Below, in pieces: positions 23,914 to 32,878 of a stretch of DNA of 64,000 bases. The stretch spans positions 248,001 through 312,000 of the forward strand of contig NZ_JAIUGX010000004.1 of the NCBI RefSeq assembly GCF_020164785.1, written 5' to 3'. Every line of letters begins with the position of its first letter. The stretch's first letter is position 1. This stretch comes from Mesorhizobium sp. ES1-1 (GTDB lineage: Bacteria; Pseudomonadota; Alphaproteobacteria; Rhizobiales; Rhizobiaceae). The notes under the pieces were generated by a model. That model did not search any database, was not told where the DNA came from, and saw nothing but the letters and a program-made list of their open reading frames with translations. Position numbers and translations under genes: made by a program.

Positions 23914-24573
23914 ATGGATCGTTCCGAAGCTCTCGTGCCAAAGGATTCCGCACCGCGCATCCATACGACGGCGGAACTGAAGGCATGTAAACTCGCCCGC
24001 TATGTCTCGATCGGCGAGCGAGTGGTGCTGCGCGAGGTGACCGTCGGCGACTTCTCCTATTTCGAGCGCCATTCGGAAGCCATCTACACAACCATCGGCA
24101 AGTTCTGTTCGATCGCCGCCAACAGCCGTCTCAACGCGCTTGAACATCCAATCGAGCGGCTGACTCAGCACAAGGTCAGCTATAGGCCGAACGAGTATTT
24201 CCGCTGGCTGGGGGTCGATGCCGCGTTCCGCCAGCGGCGGCAGGCGAAAGAAGTGACCATCGGCCATGATGTGTGGATCGGCCACGGCGCGGTGATCATG
24301 CCGGGCGTGCATATCGGCAATGGCGCAGTCGTCGGCGCCAATGCAGTGGTGACGCATGATGTGGCCCCTTACACGATCGCGACCGGCGTGCCCGCCAGAC
24401 CCTTGCGGCCGCGTTTCGTCGACGACATCGCGGCACGGATCGAACGCCTGGCCTGGTGGGACTGGCCGGTCGACAAGCTGGCTCGCGCTGTTCCCGACAT
24501 GCAGACCATGTCCATCGAGATGTTCCTCGATCGCTGGGAGTCCGACGGCATTTCAGCTTCCGCCCGCCAATAG
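23914..24573 (+). CDS. Hexapeptide-repeat acyltransferase, phosphonate-associated (Phn-Thr) type
   Basis: A 219-residue left-handed beta-helix acyltransferase. Repeats are visible at TIGKFCSIAANSRLNA and TIGHDVWIGHGAVIMPGVHIGNGAVVGANAVVTHD, with the catalytic-type histidine in the second block. The HPIERLTQHKVSYR insertion and the C-terminal RLAWWDWP helix resemble the hexapeptide family annotated near phosphonate genes (TIGR03308). No phn gene is nearby, so substrate is unknown. ATG 23914 was preferred because the sequence between 23806 and 23913 overlaps creA and looks non-coding. The relation to xenobiotic acetyltransferases leaves a resistance role possible. Confidence 0.8.
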   Translation: MDRSEALVPKDSAPRIHTTAELKACKLARYVSIGERVVLREVTVGDFSYFERHSEAIYTTIGKFCSIAANSRLNALEHPIERLTQHKVSYRPNEYFRWLGVDAAFRQRRQAKEVTIGHDVWIGHGAVIMPGVHIGNGAVVGANAVVTHDVAPYTIATGVPARPLRPRFVDDIAARIERLAWWDWPVDKLARAVPDMQTMSIEMFLDRWESDGISASARQ

Positions 24574-24676
24574 GCGGAGCCGGTCCGTGGCCGCCATCGC
24601 GGCGGTTCGGTTGCTGCGGTGGGGAACCGGACACCGCGCGAAGTGTTTCTTGTGGGGGCACTAATGGACTTGGATC

Positions 24677-25117
24677 ATGGAAAAAATCTTCACCAAGGTC
24701 GCCAACAAAGTCGCCCATCTGGCCGGGTTGCCTCTGACATTCGCCGCTTGTTGCCTGATCGTCATTGTCTGGGGCGTGAGCGGACCAGTGTTCGGCTTCT
24801 CGGACACCTGGCAATTGGTGATCAACACCGGCACCACCATCATCACCTTCCTGATGGTGTTCCTCATCCAGAATACCCAGAACCGCGACGGCGCCGCCAT
24901 GCAGGCCAAGCTCGACGAACTGATCCGTGTCAGCAAAGGTCACAATCACTTCATCGGCATCGAGCATTTGACCGAGTCGGAAGTCGAGGAAATCCGGGCG
25001 AAATGCGAGAAGGCGGCGAAACGTTACGACCAGCAGCGCGAGGAGAAGATCGCCACCATGGCTGCGAACAAAGTCGAGGCGCGCAAGCGTACGGCTAACA
25101 AGAAGAGCGCTGCATAG
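24677..25117 (+). CDS. Low-affinity iron permease family protein
   Basis: A 146-residue inner-membrane protein of the low-affinity iron permease family (related to yeast Fet4 in name and fold; transport is not proved in bacteria). Two membrane segments are visible, FAACCLIVIVWGVSGPV and TTIITFLMVFLIQNTQNRD, followed by the family motif DGAAMQAKLDELI. The C-terminus is charged and helical with a Lys-rich end. No iron-responsive box is evident in the 103 bases upstream. Confidence 0.85.
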   Translation: MEKIFTKVANKVAHLAGLPLTFAACCLIVIVWGVSGPVFGFSDTWQLVINTGTTIITFLMVFLIQNTQNRDGAAMQAKLDELIRVSKGHNHFIGIEHLTESEVEEIRAKCEKAAKRYDQQREEKIATMAANKVEARKRTANKKSAA

Positions 25118-25131
25118 TTCGGGCCGTCATC

Positions 25132-25998
25132 TCATTGCTTCATGAACGCCGCGAAGGGCTCCTTGTAATCGGGATGCCAGCGCGACAGGGCCGGGCGGTT
25201 CTCGATGATGTCGCCGATTGCCCAGGCCATGCGCTTTTCGTCCAGTGGGCGCGCCGCCTCATTGTCCGGGCACAGAATGTAGAAGTCGCGCAGCGTCATC
25301 GACTCAAGCATGAAATCGACCACCTGCTCGCCGGTCCATGCTCCCGCCGGCTTCTCGGTGGCGCCCACGGTGAGCCCGGTATAGGTGAAGCCCGGGATAA
25401 GCAGGTGCGCGGCGACATGGGCGCCGGGCTCGTTGCGCAGCGCGTGGGCAAGGCCCTCCGTAAACGTCTTCACGCCGGCCTTGGAGACATTGTAGGCGAG
25501 GTTGCCGGGCGGCGTGGTAATGCCTTGCTTGGAGCCGGTGTTGACAATGAGTCCGGGCTTTGCAGCCGCCAGCATGCGCGGCGCGAAAGCCTCGACACCA
25601 TGGACGACGCCCCAGAAATTGATGTCCAGCAGCCGCCTCCAGGCTTCGCGATTTTCCCACGGCTTGCCGGGGTTGTTGCCGATGCCGGCATTGTTCATCA
25701 GCATCGACACGCCGCCGAACGCGCCGAATGCCCGGTCAGCGAGGCGGTCGACCTCATCGGCCTTCGAGACATCCGTCGCCACGGCGAGCACAGCTTCATC
25801 GCCAGCGATGGCGGCGACGGCGCGGGAGGCATCGTCGAGGCGTGTGCCGCCAATGTCGGCCAGCACGATCTTCATGCCCATCAGCGCCAGCCGCTTGGCG
25901 GCCGCGAGGCCGATGCCGCTGGCGGCGCCGGTGATCACGGCGGTTTTGCCTCGGCCAAGCGCGGGCAGAGCGTTCTGGATTTCGACGTCGGTGATCAT
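25132..25998 (-). CDS. Short-chain dehydrogenase/reductase
   Basis: NAD(P)-dependent oxidoreductase of the classical SDR type, 288 residues. The cofactor loop TGAASGIG is near residue 23, NNAG near residue 106, the catalytic serine in NTGSKQG, and the catalytic pair in YNVSK. An acidic residue after beta-2 (LADIGG) suggests a preference for NAD(H). The C-terminal extension, with CPDNEAARPLDEKRMAW, is also found in related uncharacterised rhizobial SDRs. An AAGGAAG site precedes the ATG. Substrate cannot be read from sequence or neighbours. Confidence 0.88.
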   Translation of the reverse strand: MITDVEIQNALPALGRGKTAVITGAASGIGLAAAKRLALMGMKIVLADIGGTRLDDASRAVAAIAGDEAVLAVATDVSKADEVDRLADRAFGAFGGVSMLMNNAGIGNNPGKPWENREAWRRLLDINFWGVVHGVEAFAPRMLAAAKPGLIVNTGSKQGITTPPGNLAYNVSKAGVKTFTEGLAHALRNEPGAHVAAHLLIPGFTYTGLTVGATEKPAGAWTGEQVVDFMLESMTLRDFYILCPDNEAARPLDEKRMAWAIGDIIENRPALSRWHPDYKEPFAAFMKQ

Positions 25999-26129
25999 AG
26001 GCAGGCTTCCTTGCTTTATGCGCGCAACTTAGTGCTGGTACAGGCCGGTGCAAGCCCGTAACGGCACGTGCCCGGGTTGACCACTCAGGTCCTTACCGCG
26101 CATGTTGGCGTGGTAATGGAGATTGCCTG

Positions 26130-26411
26130 TTGACGGACTGGGTTGAAATTCTGAAGGAGCAGACGCGCACCGGGGACCAGATGGGACGGGAAGTGCCGCA
26201 AATGCTTGCCGATCCCGACATCAGCGAAGCGCAGGTGAGAACGCTGTTCTCTGCACTGGAAAAACAGGCCGAATTCGTCGAGAAACTGCGTATGGCGCTG
26301 GAAAAGTTCGGCCATGATTTCCCGATCATCAAGGCGGCCGAACGGTTGGAGGAGCGCTATGGCGATCTTGCCGCGTCCGTGGCCGAAAAGCTGAAGGCTA
26401 TGCGCAAATAG
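26130..26411 (+). CDS. Small helical protein of unknown function
   Basis: A 93-residue, highly charged protein predicted to be all helical; I do not recognise the family. The start is TTG 26130 (LTDWVEILKEQTRTGDQMG) with GGAGA about nine bases upstream; ATG 26181 is the next option but would drop the first helix. Heptad-like spacing of hydrophobics in ALEKQAEFVEKLRMALEKF suggests a short coiled coil. It meets the TMEM175 gene tail to tail with one base between the stops. Codon use looks like that of its neighbours, which supports its being real. Confidence 0.6.
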   Translation: MTDWVEILKEQTRTGDQMGREVPQMLADPDISEAQVRTLFSALEKQAEFVEKLRMALEKFGHDFPIIKAAERLEERYGDLAASVAEKLKAMRK

Positions 26412-26412
26412 G

Positions 26413-26988
26413 CTATCTATCGAGGACCCGCGAGAAACGCGTGTCCGGCACCAGCCATACCAAGGCGACGGCGACGTAGAGCCCCACTCCGATCCATCGG
26501 TCGACGAAGGTGAGCGCTATGGCGGCGATGTAGACGGCGAGGGAAAGCCTTCCCTTGCGGTCATTGCCCACCGCCTTGGCAAAGGCAGTGTCCGGTCCGT
26601 GCAGCCGATGCAGCGCGGTGACCAGGATGGTGTAGGCCGTCGCGCACATGACGAGGTCGAAACCGTAGACCGCGACCGGAACCGTGGCGAAATGGTTTTC
26701 GCCCATGAAGGCGGTGGTGACGGGCATCAGCGACAGCCAGAACAGCAAATGCAGGTTGGCCCACAGGACGCGGCCGTCGACGCGCTGCACGGTGTGAAAC
26801 ATGTTGTGCAGATTGTTCCAGTAGATGCCGACATTGACGAAGGACAGCACGTAGCACAGGAAGACCGGCCATTGCGGCAGCAAGGCCGAAAAGTCCTCAC
26901 CCTCGGGCACCTTCAAATCCAGGACCATGATGGTGATGATGATGGCGACCACGCCATCGGTGAATGCCTCGACCCTGCCTTTGCCCAT
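26413..26988 (-). CDS. TMEM175 family potassium channel-like protein (DUF1211)
   Basis: A 191-residue inner-membrane protein with about six hydrophobic segments. The N-terminus MGKGRVEAFTDGVVAIIITIMVLDL contains the family mark R-x3-F-[ST]-D, here RVEAFTD, on the first helix; bacterial TMEM175 proteins form tetrameric K+ leak channels. Three other family pieces are WNNLHNMFH, LFWLSLMPVTTAFMG and an Asn/His-rich second helix. No P-loop selectivity filter is seen, as expected. An AGGGA site precedes the ATG. Ion selectivity here is inferred from family. Confidence 0.87.
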   Translation of the reverse strand: MGKGRVEAFTDGVVAIIITIMVLDLKVPEGEDFSALLPQWPVFLCYVLSFVNVGIYWNNLHNMFHTVQRVDGRVLWANLHLLFWLSLMPVTTAFMGENHFATVPVAVYGFDLVMCATAYTILVTALHRLHGPDTAFAKAVGNDRKGRLSLAVYIAAIALTFVDRWIGVGLYVAVALVWLVPDTRFSRVLDR

Positions 26989-27059
26989 GAAGGTCCCTTA
27001 TCCCGCTCCCGGCAGTCTAGACCAGGCGACCGCCGCCGTTAAAGGCTTCGATCCGGTTC

Positions 27060-28532
27060 TCAACCGTTCGGTGTTCCAGTCGACAGACCGGCGCGCTGTC
27101 GGGGAACGCCCAGGCCGGTATCCGGGGGCTCGCCGCCGGCCGGCCTGTCCTCGATCATGTGCGTGTTGCGCCAGTTGCCGAAGCGATAGTAGGCGGCGGC
27201 CAGCACCAGCGAGGTGATCGAGCCGGCGGGAAAACTCCACCAGAGCGCTTCCTCGCCGAGTAAGCCCCGCATGAAATAGGCAAAGCCGGTACGCACGATA
27301 AGGACCGAGATCACCAGGATGATCAGCGGCGGCATCACGGCCCCGGTGGCGCGTACGGTGGCGAACAGCACGATGGTGATGCCGAACAGGATGAACGACC
27401 ACGACGCCACGGTGTTGATGTGGACGGCGATGTCGATCGCGGCGCTCTCGCGGCTGAGGAACAGGCCGAGGATCGAGCGGTCGAACAGCCACAGCAACGC
27501 GACGAGCGCGCCGGTCAGGACCAGGTTGAAGCCGACGCCGGAGGCGGCGATGCGGCCGATCCGGTCCCAGCGCCCCGCGCCGACATTCTGTGCCGCCATG
27601 GACGAGACCGCAGCGCCGATGGCCAGCGCCGGCATCTGGATGTAGGTCCATAGCTGGGCGGCGATGCCATAGGCGGCGGCAACACGGGAGCCGTAGCCGT
27701 TGACCATGCCCATCACCGTCAGCGCCGATGCCGAGATGACGATCATCTGCAGGCCCATGGGCACGCCCTTGAAGACGACGAAGCGCAGCAAGGCCGGGTC
27801 CGGCCGCAGCAGCGCCAGGTCGGCGCCGGCCAGCCGCAGCGGATGCCTGCGCGCATAGAGCGCTATGAGAAGTGCGATCGCGCTGACGGTCTGCCCGATC
27901 AGGGTCGACATTGCCGATCCGGCGATGCCGAGTTCGGGGAAGGGGCCGATGCCCCGAATGAGCAAGGGGTTGAGCACGATGTCGAGCGCCACCGCCAACG
28001 CCATGAAGAAGAACGGCGTACGGGAATCGCCGGCGCCGCGCAGCACGGTCATGACGAAGGACAGAAGGTTCATCATCGGCACGGCGATGAAGATGATGCG
28101 CAGATAGGAGCGTGCCAGCGGCAACGCATCGGCCGGTGTGCCGAGCGCGTTGAGGATCGCGTCGACCCAGATCCAGCCGCACACCGCGAACACCACCGAG
28201 ATGGCGAAGAAGAAGCTGGCGCTGGTGCCGACGATGCGGCGCGCCTCCGGCAGGTCGCGGGCGCCGACCGACTGTGCGACCAGGATGGTGGCCGCCATGC
28301 CGATGCCGAACACCGTGCCCAGGATGAGGAACAGGACAAGGTTGGCATTGGAGGTCGCGGTCAGCGCCGATTCGCCCAGGAAGCGGCCAACCCAGACGGC
28401 GTTGATCGACCCGTTGAGCGATTGAAGCACGTTGGAGCCGAGCACAGGCAAGGCGAACAGCAGCAATGTTCGGGGAATGGGACCGCTGGTCAGGTCGCCG
28501 GTGCGCCGGCGCGGCAGCATTTTTTCGGTCAT
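27060..28532 (-). CDS. MATE family efflux transporter
   Basis: A 490-residue inner-membrane antiporter of the multidrug and toxic compound extrusion family, with twelve predicted helices in two homologous halves. The N-terminal half shows LPVLGSNVLQSLNGSINAVWVG and the second half ALAIGAAVSSMAAQNVGAGRWDR, both typical of MATE cores. The Asn/Gly-rich QNVGAG motif is intact. A hydrophilic tail of about 35 residues (EDRPAGGEPPDT) ends it. Substrate is unknown. It lies 71 bases downstream of the TMEM175 start on the same strand, so they are separate but could be read together. Confidence 0.92.
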   Translation of the reverse strand: MTEKMLPRRRTGDLTSGPIPRTLLLFALPVLGSNVLQSLNGSINAVWVGRFLGESALTATSNANLVLFLILGTVFGIGMAATILVAQSVGARDLPEARRIVGTSASFFFAISVVFAVCGWIWVDAILNALGTPADALPLARSYLRIIFIAVPMMNLLSFVMTVLRGAGDSRTPFFFMALAVALDIVLNPLLIRGIGPFPELGIAGSAMSTLIGQTVSAIALLIALYARRHPLRLAGADLALLRPDPALLRFVVFKGVPMGLQMIVISASALTVMGMVNGYGSRVAAAYGIAAQLWTYIQMPALAIGAAVSSMAAQNVGAGRWDRIGRIAASGVGFNLVLTGALVALLWLFDRSILGLFLSRESAAIDIAVHINTVASWSFILFGITIVLFATVRATGAVMPPLIILVISVLIVRTGFAYFMRGLLGEEALWWSFPAGSITSLVLAAAYYRFGNWRNTHMIEDRPAGGEPPDTGLGVPRQRAGLSTGTPNG

Positions 28533-28697
28533 GGCGGCTACTCGGCAAGGTTTATCTGGATTTGCCCGGTTGCCGGGCCAAGCGAACGGTCAGCACAGTG
28601 GGACAAGGCCCATTGCTGTAACCTGTTCTCAAAACGATCGGAATGGGATATTGCTCCCAGGACATCCTTATCGGATGTGTGGATAGCCGGGGGGCCA

Positions 28698-29513
28698 ATG
28701 TCCAATACTTCGCTGTTTTCCGAGCGCCTGAGCCGGCGCGCGTTCCTGGGTGCGTCTGCTTTGGGCGCGGCGTCGCTGGGGCTTTCAGCCTGTACCACGA
28801 CGGACGTCGCGCCGCCGATGGCCGCGGCGCCAACCAATCCGGCAACAGGCGATCCCGCACCTGCCGATCCGGCATCAGGCGACACGGCCAGCATGTATGC
28901 GGCGCGAACCGATGAAGGCTATCAATTGCCGGCAATCCCGGTTGCCAAGCTCGATCCGAGATTCGTGCGCCAGATCGTGGCCGACCCGACCGGCGAAAAG
29001 CCAGGCACGATCGTCGTCGATGTCTCCGAGCACTTCCTCTATCTGGTACGCGAAGACGGCAAGGCCATGCGTTATGGCGTCAGCCTGGGCAAGGCCGGTT
29101 TCGGCTGGACCGGCAGCGCCGTGATCCAGGCGCGCAAGAAGTGGCCGGTGTGGACGCCGCCGCCGGAAATGATCAAGCGCCGGCCGGAACTGGCCAAATA
29201 CAAGGACGGAATGCCGCCTGGCCCGCAGAGCCCGCTTGGCGCGCGCGCCCTCTATCTGTTCCGCGACGGCAAGGACACGATGTACCGGCTGCACGGCACG
29301 CCCGAATGGGAGTCCATCGGCAAGAACGCTTCGTCGGGCTGCGTGCGCTTCATGAACCAGGACATCATCGACCTATACAGCCGCGTCAACGGCCCTGCGC
29401 AGGTCTTCGTTCGCCCGAACCTGTCGGCCGCCGGCAAGAACATGGCGGTGTCGAACAGGACGGCCGAGCCGATCGATGCCGGCGTGCCGAAGGATGCGGA
29501 GTTCCTTAAATAG
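28698..29513 (+). CDS. L,D-transpeptidase (YkuD domain) lipoprotein-like
   Basis: Cell-envelope cysteine transpeptidase that makes 3-3 peptidoglycan crosslinks or attaches proteins to peptidoglycan. I chose ATG 28698 (MSNTSLFSERLSRRAFLG); the same frame is open to 27843, but that part mirrors the MATE gene. The N-terminus has a twin-arginine-like SRRAFLG followed by a lipobox LGLSAC, so it may be exported folded and lipidated. The YkuD domain begins GTIVVDVSEHFLYLV and ends with the catalytic motif HGTPEWES and SSGCVRF. Product 271 residues. Confidence 0.92.
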   Translation: MSNTSLFSERLSRRAFLGASALGAASLGLSACTTTDVAPPMAAAPTNPATGDPAPADPASGDTASMYAARTDEGYQLPAIPVAKLDPRFVRQIVADPTGEKPGTIVVDVSEHFLYLVREDGKAMRYGVSLGKAGFGWTGSAVIQARKKWPVWTPPPEMIKRRPELAKYKDGMPPGPQSPLGARALYLFRDGKDTMYRLHGTPEWESIGKNASSGCVRFMNQDIIDLYSRVNGPAQVFVRPNLSAAGKNMAVSNRTAEPIDAGVPKDAEFLK

Positions 29514-29525
29514 CGCCAAGATCCG

Positions 29526-29546
29526 GCCGGGGGTGCTGTCCCCGGC
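29526..29546. terminator. Convergent hairpin between the L,D-transpeptidase and phytase-like genes
   Basis: GCCGGGG (29526-29532) and CCCCGGC (29540-29546) form a seven-base GC stem with a seven-base loop, placed between two genes that point at each other (stops at 29513 and 29556). There is no long T run on either side. Confidence 0.45.
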
Positions 29547-29555
29547 GCCTGGCCC

Positions 29556-31040
29556 TTACTTCCTGGCGAGCCCCGGCAGCGTAACCTGATAGACCAAGAA
29601 CATGGTGTCGACATTGGCGCCGTCTTCGGCCTTGTAGGGAGCGCCGACCTGGAACCCGTCCTGGGTCAGGAAGTCGTTGTCATTGGCGACAAACAGGAAA
29701 TAGTCGTCGGGCAATCTGGGGTCCAGTACGCTGGCGAGCGACATCGCTTCCCACTTCTCGGACAGATTGTCGTGATCGTTCGGCGCGCCATTGTGCAGGC
29801 CGAAGCGGCCAAGCTCCGCCCTGTCGTTGAGGTCGATGAACGGCGCAAGTCTGGCCGGCGTCACCGACGCATCGAGCCCGCCTTTGACCGCGACTGGCCT
29901 GTCCGCGGCATCGAAGGCGCTGCCGGCGATGTCGGTGGCGGCGGAAACGTCGACGATCGAGATCTCTCGGTACAGCGAGGCGTCTCCCTTCAAGCCCTGG
30001 CCGTTGCCGCTGTCGCGCACCAGCATCATGAATGCGGTGTCCGACAAAGCCACGATCTCGCTTTGTGCGGCGACCTTGGTCTTGCCCTTGGCGTCCTTGA
30101 ACACCGGCAGCGGCACGACATATTCGTGCGCCAGCTTGAGGTGTCCGAGGTCGGACGCGTCATAGACCAGCGCCCGCGTGTTCTGCCGGGTCGCCGGCGA
30201 ATCCCCGCCGTCCTGCCGCGGCGCCGACTGCAGCACGGCAATGAGGAACTTGCCGTCCGGCGTCATCGCCATGCCTTCGAGGCCCTGGTTGTTCTGGCGG
30301 CCGGTTTCTGGATCCTTCGGATCGGGATCGGCGGCGCCAGGGCCCGGATTGTCGGAGGAGAAGTTCGGCGTGCCCTTGCGCATCGGGACCAGCGCCGCCG
30401 GCGGCTGGGTCGCCGAGAGCAGGCGGCCCTCGGCGGAAAAGCGGTAGATGTTGGGTCCGTACTCATCGGAAATGAACATCGAACCGTCGGGCAGCCGCAC
30501 GATGGCCTCGTTGTCGACGGCGAGCTTGCCATTGGTGGCCGCCGGCAGGATCGGCATGTCGCCGGAGGCCGGACGCACATCCGACAGCGGATCGAGGCCG
30601 GTCGCGTCGGCGCCCTTGTCGTCGGTCAGCAGCAGCGTGTCGGCAAGTGTCGCCTTCACACCTGTCTGCTCCTGGCCGGCGGCGGGCGACGCGCCCGGCG
30701 GGACCGGTCTGAACTCGATTCCGATCGTGTTGAGGCGCGGGCGGTAATCGGTGGTGCCGGCGACATTGTAGCCGCGGTCCGGCAGCAGCCAGAGCGAACC
30801 CTTGTAGCCGGCCTGGTCATGCGCCCATCCGGATGTGTCGATCGCCATGCCCGAACCCGATCCGAAGGTCTCGCCGAACTTGTCGCGCTGGGCAGCCGGG
30901 ATGCGGCCGACGCCGACCAGTCCCTTGTTGATGAAACTGGTGCCGCCGACGGTCGCCGTGCTGTCGGCCAAAGCCGGCGTCGACGCCGTGAACAATGCCA
31001 GGGCGACGCAGACTGACGCATTTCTGGATAGGTGTTTCAT
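29556..31040 (-). CDS. Exported esterase-like/phytase-like protein (PF13449 type)
   Basis: A 494-residue exported protein. The signal peptide MKHLSRNASVCVALALFTASTPALA-DS is clear. The body shows beta-propeller-like features of the phytase-like/esterase-like family: GSGMAIDTSGWA, LWLLPDRGYN, the acidic DNEAIVRLPDGSMFISDEYGPNIYRF, and GLEGMAMTPDGKFLIA. The late segment NDHDNLSEKWEAMSLASV also fits. Phytase activity is not established for most members. An AGAGGAT site precedes the ATG. It probably acts in the periplasm on phosphorylated or esterified substrates. Confidence 0.85.
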   Translation of the reverse strand: MKHLSRNASVCVALALFTASTPALADSTATVGGTSFINKGLVGVGRIPAAQRDKFGETFGSGSGMAIDTSGWAHDQAGYKGSLWLLPDRGYNVAGTTDYRPRLNTIGIEFRPVPPGASPAAGQEQTGVKATLADTLLLTDDKGADATGLDPLSDVRPASGDMPILPAATNGKLAVDNEAIVRLPDGSMFISDEYGPNIYRFSAEGRLLSATQPPAALVPMRKGTPNFSSDNPGPGAADPDPKDPETGRQNNQGLEGMAMTPDGKFLIAVLQSAPRQDGGDSPATRQNTRALVYDASDLGHLKLAHEYVVPLPVFKDAKGKTKVAAQSEIVALSDTAFMMLVRDSGNGQGLKGDASLYREISIVDVSAATDIAGSAFDAADRPVAVKGGLDASVTPARLAPFIDLNDRAELGRFGLHNGAPNDHDNLSEKWEAMSLASVLDPRLPDDYFLFVANDNDFLTQDGFQVGAPYKAEDGANVDTMFLVYQVTLPGLARK

Positions 31041-31264
31041 GGATGATCCTCTTTAATGCGCAGGGCACCGTGGACGGGTGGGCCTGGGCCGGACTGCAAA
31101 AGGCACCAATGACGATCCGGGTGCGCCCTTGCATGTCGGTCTACGGCGCGAACATGATGCTTGCGTGACAGGCGGCGTTGGACGCCGGTGGGGCGCCAAG
31201 ATTTAGAGCGCTCCGCGTCGGGACGCTGCTGACGGCAGGGCAATGGGCGGTACCGAGGATCACC

Positions 31265-32818
31265 ATGGACGATGACGCCGCACGGGACAGCAGACGCGAA
31301 CGCCGACGCGGGCGCCTGGGCGAGGCCGGCAGCGAGAGCAGCCGCCAGACCAATTACCATTCGCTGAAAAACCCCTTCCTGCCGCAGCCGATCTTTTCCG
31401 ACGACCATGTGGCGGCGATCCACGATGCCGCGCTGCGCGTGCTGGATGAACTCGGCATCAAGGTGCTGCTGCCGCAGGCGCGCGATTACCTCGCGGGAGC
31501 AGGCGCGCTGGTCGATCCCGACACCGACATGGTGCGCATGGGCCGCGACATGGTGGCGGCGGCCTTGGCATCGGCACCGAGATCCATCCAGGCCCACGCC
31601 GGGTCGCGCGCCCGCGACCTGACGCTCGAACTCGGCTCGATGAGTTTCCTGGCGGGCTCCGGCGCGCCGAACGTGACCGACCTCGAGCGGGGAAGGCGGG
31701 CTGGAACATTGGCCGATTTCGAAGATCTTATGCGGCTTGTTCAGCATTTCGACGTGCTGCACATGCTGGGACCCTGTATCGAGCCGCAAGATGTCGACAA
31801 CCGCATTCGCCACTATGCCGTCAACCGCGCCCAACTGACCCTGTCGGACAAGTTTCCGTTCGTCTTTGCGCGCGGCACGCCCCAGGTCGAGGACGGGTTC
31901 GAGATGATAAGGTTGGCGCGCGGCCTGTCACAGTCCGAGTTCCTGGCCAATGCCCATTGCTACACCGTCATCAACACCAACTCGCCGCGTCAGCTCGACA
32001 TTCCGATGGCGCAAGGCATCATCGATTTTGCCCGGGCAGGGCAGGTCCTGGTCATCACCCCATTCTGCCTGGCGGGCGCCATGGCGCCGATCACCGTCGC
32101 AGGGGCGCTGACATTGCAGCATGCCGAGGCCTTGGCCGGCCTGACGCTGGCGCAGATCGTGCGCGCGGGCGCGCCGGTCGTCTACGGATCGTTCTCGTCC
32201 AATGTCGACATGAAATCGGGCGCGCCGGCCTTCGGCACGCCTGAGCACGTCAAGGCGACGCTGGGCGCCGGCCAGCTGGCGCGCTTCACCGGCCTGCCTT
32301 GGCGGTCCGGCGGCGGCAGCGCCGCCAATATTTCGGACGCTCAGGCCGCGCACGAAACGCAATTCGCGCTATGGGGGTCGGTCCTGGCCGGGGCGACGAT
32401 GTGCATCCATGCGGCGGGCTGGCTGGAAGGCGGCCTCAGCGTGTCCTTGGAAAAGCTGATCACCGACATCGAGGCGTTGCAGACGATTGCCGAACTCTGC
32501 GTACCCACTGCCGGCGACAGCGATGCCATCGGCTTCGAGGCGATCGCTGAAGTGCAGCCTGGCGGGCATTTCTTCGCGGCCGGCCACACCATGGCCCGCT
32601 ACCGCACGGCCTTTTACGAACCGCTGGTCGCCGACTGGTCGAATTTCGGCAACTGGACGCAAAGCGGCTCGAAGACGGCGACCGAGCGCGCAACGGGCAT
32701 CTGGAAGCGCACGCTCGCCGATTTCGTGCCGCCGGCGTCGGCGGCCGCAACGTCGGGCGTGCTCGACGAGTTCATCGCGAAGCGCACGCAGGAGGGCGGC
32801 GCGCTGCCGGTGTCCTAG
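31265..32818 (+). CDS. Trimethylamine methyltransferase (MttB) superfamily protein, non-pyrrolysine
   Basis: A 517-residue TIM-barrel protein of the MttB superfamily, which demethylates quaternary or tertiary amines and passes the methyl group to a corrinoid protein. The hydrophobic core segments GSGAPNVTDLERGRRAGT, NTNSPRQLDIPMAQG and GALTLQHAEALAGL are present. No in-frame TAG interrupts the gene, so the pyrrolysine of true MttB is replaced, as in the glycine-betaine/carnitine-type relatives. No corrinoid protein or activator lies nearby. ATG 31265 was chosen, since the 29 codons upstream look non-coding. The Arg-rich N-terminus is of unknown use. Confidence 0.88.
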   Translation: MDDDAARDSRRERRRGRLGEAGSESSRQTNYHSLKNPFLPQPIFSDDHVAAIHDAALRVLDELGIKVLLPQARDYLAGAGALVDPDTDMVRMGRDMVAAALASAPRSIQAHAGSRARDLTLELGSMSFLAGSGAPNVTDLERGRRAGTLADFEDLMRLVQHFDVLHMLGPCIEPQDVDNRIRHYAVNRAQLTLSDKFPFVFARGTPQVEDGFEMIRLARGLSQSEFLANAHCYTVINTNSPRQLDIPMAQGIIDFARAGQVLVITPFCLAGAMAPITVAGALTLQHAEALAGLTLAQIVRAGAPVVYGSFSSNVDMKSGAPAFGTPEHVKATLGAGQLARFTGLPWRSGGGSAANISDAQAAHETQFALWGSVLAGATMCIHAAGWLEGGLSVSLEKLITDIEALQTIAELCVPTAGDSDAIGFEAIAEVQPGGHFFAAGHTMARYRTAFYEPLVADWSNFGNWTQSGSKTATERATGIWKRTLADFVPPASAAATSGVLDEFIAKRTQEGGALPVS

Positions 32819-32878
32819 GGCTGGGAAGCGCCGCAACGGCCATTGGCAATCCGTGCTTCCCGTGCAGAAATAGCGGCC

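Noticed and set aside
27843..28697. Long N-terminal extension of the L,D-transpeptidase
   Set aside because: It is antisense to the MATE gene, charged and without motifs; the signal peptide starts at 28698.
31265..32818. Pyrrolysine-encoding amber codon in the MttB-like gene
   Set aside because: The frame has no internal TAG, and the stop TAG at the end coincides with the natural C-terminus.
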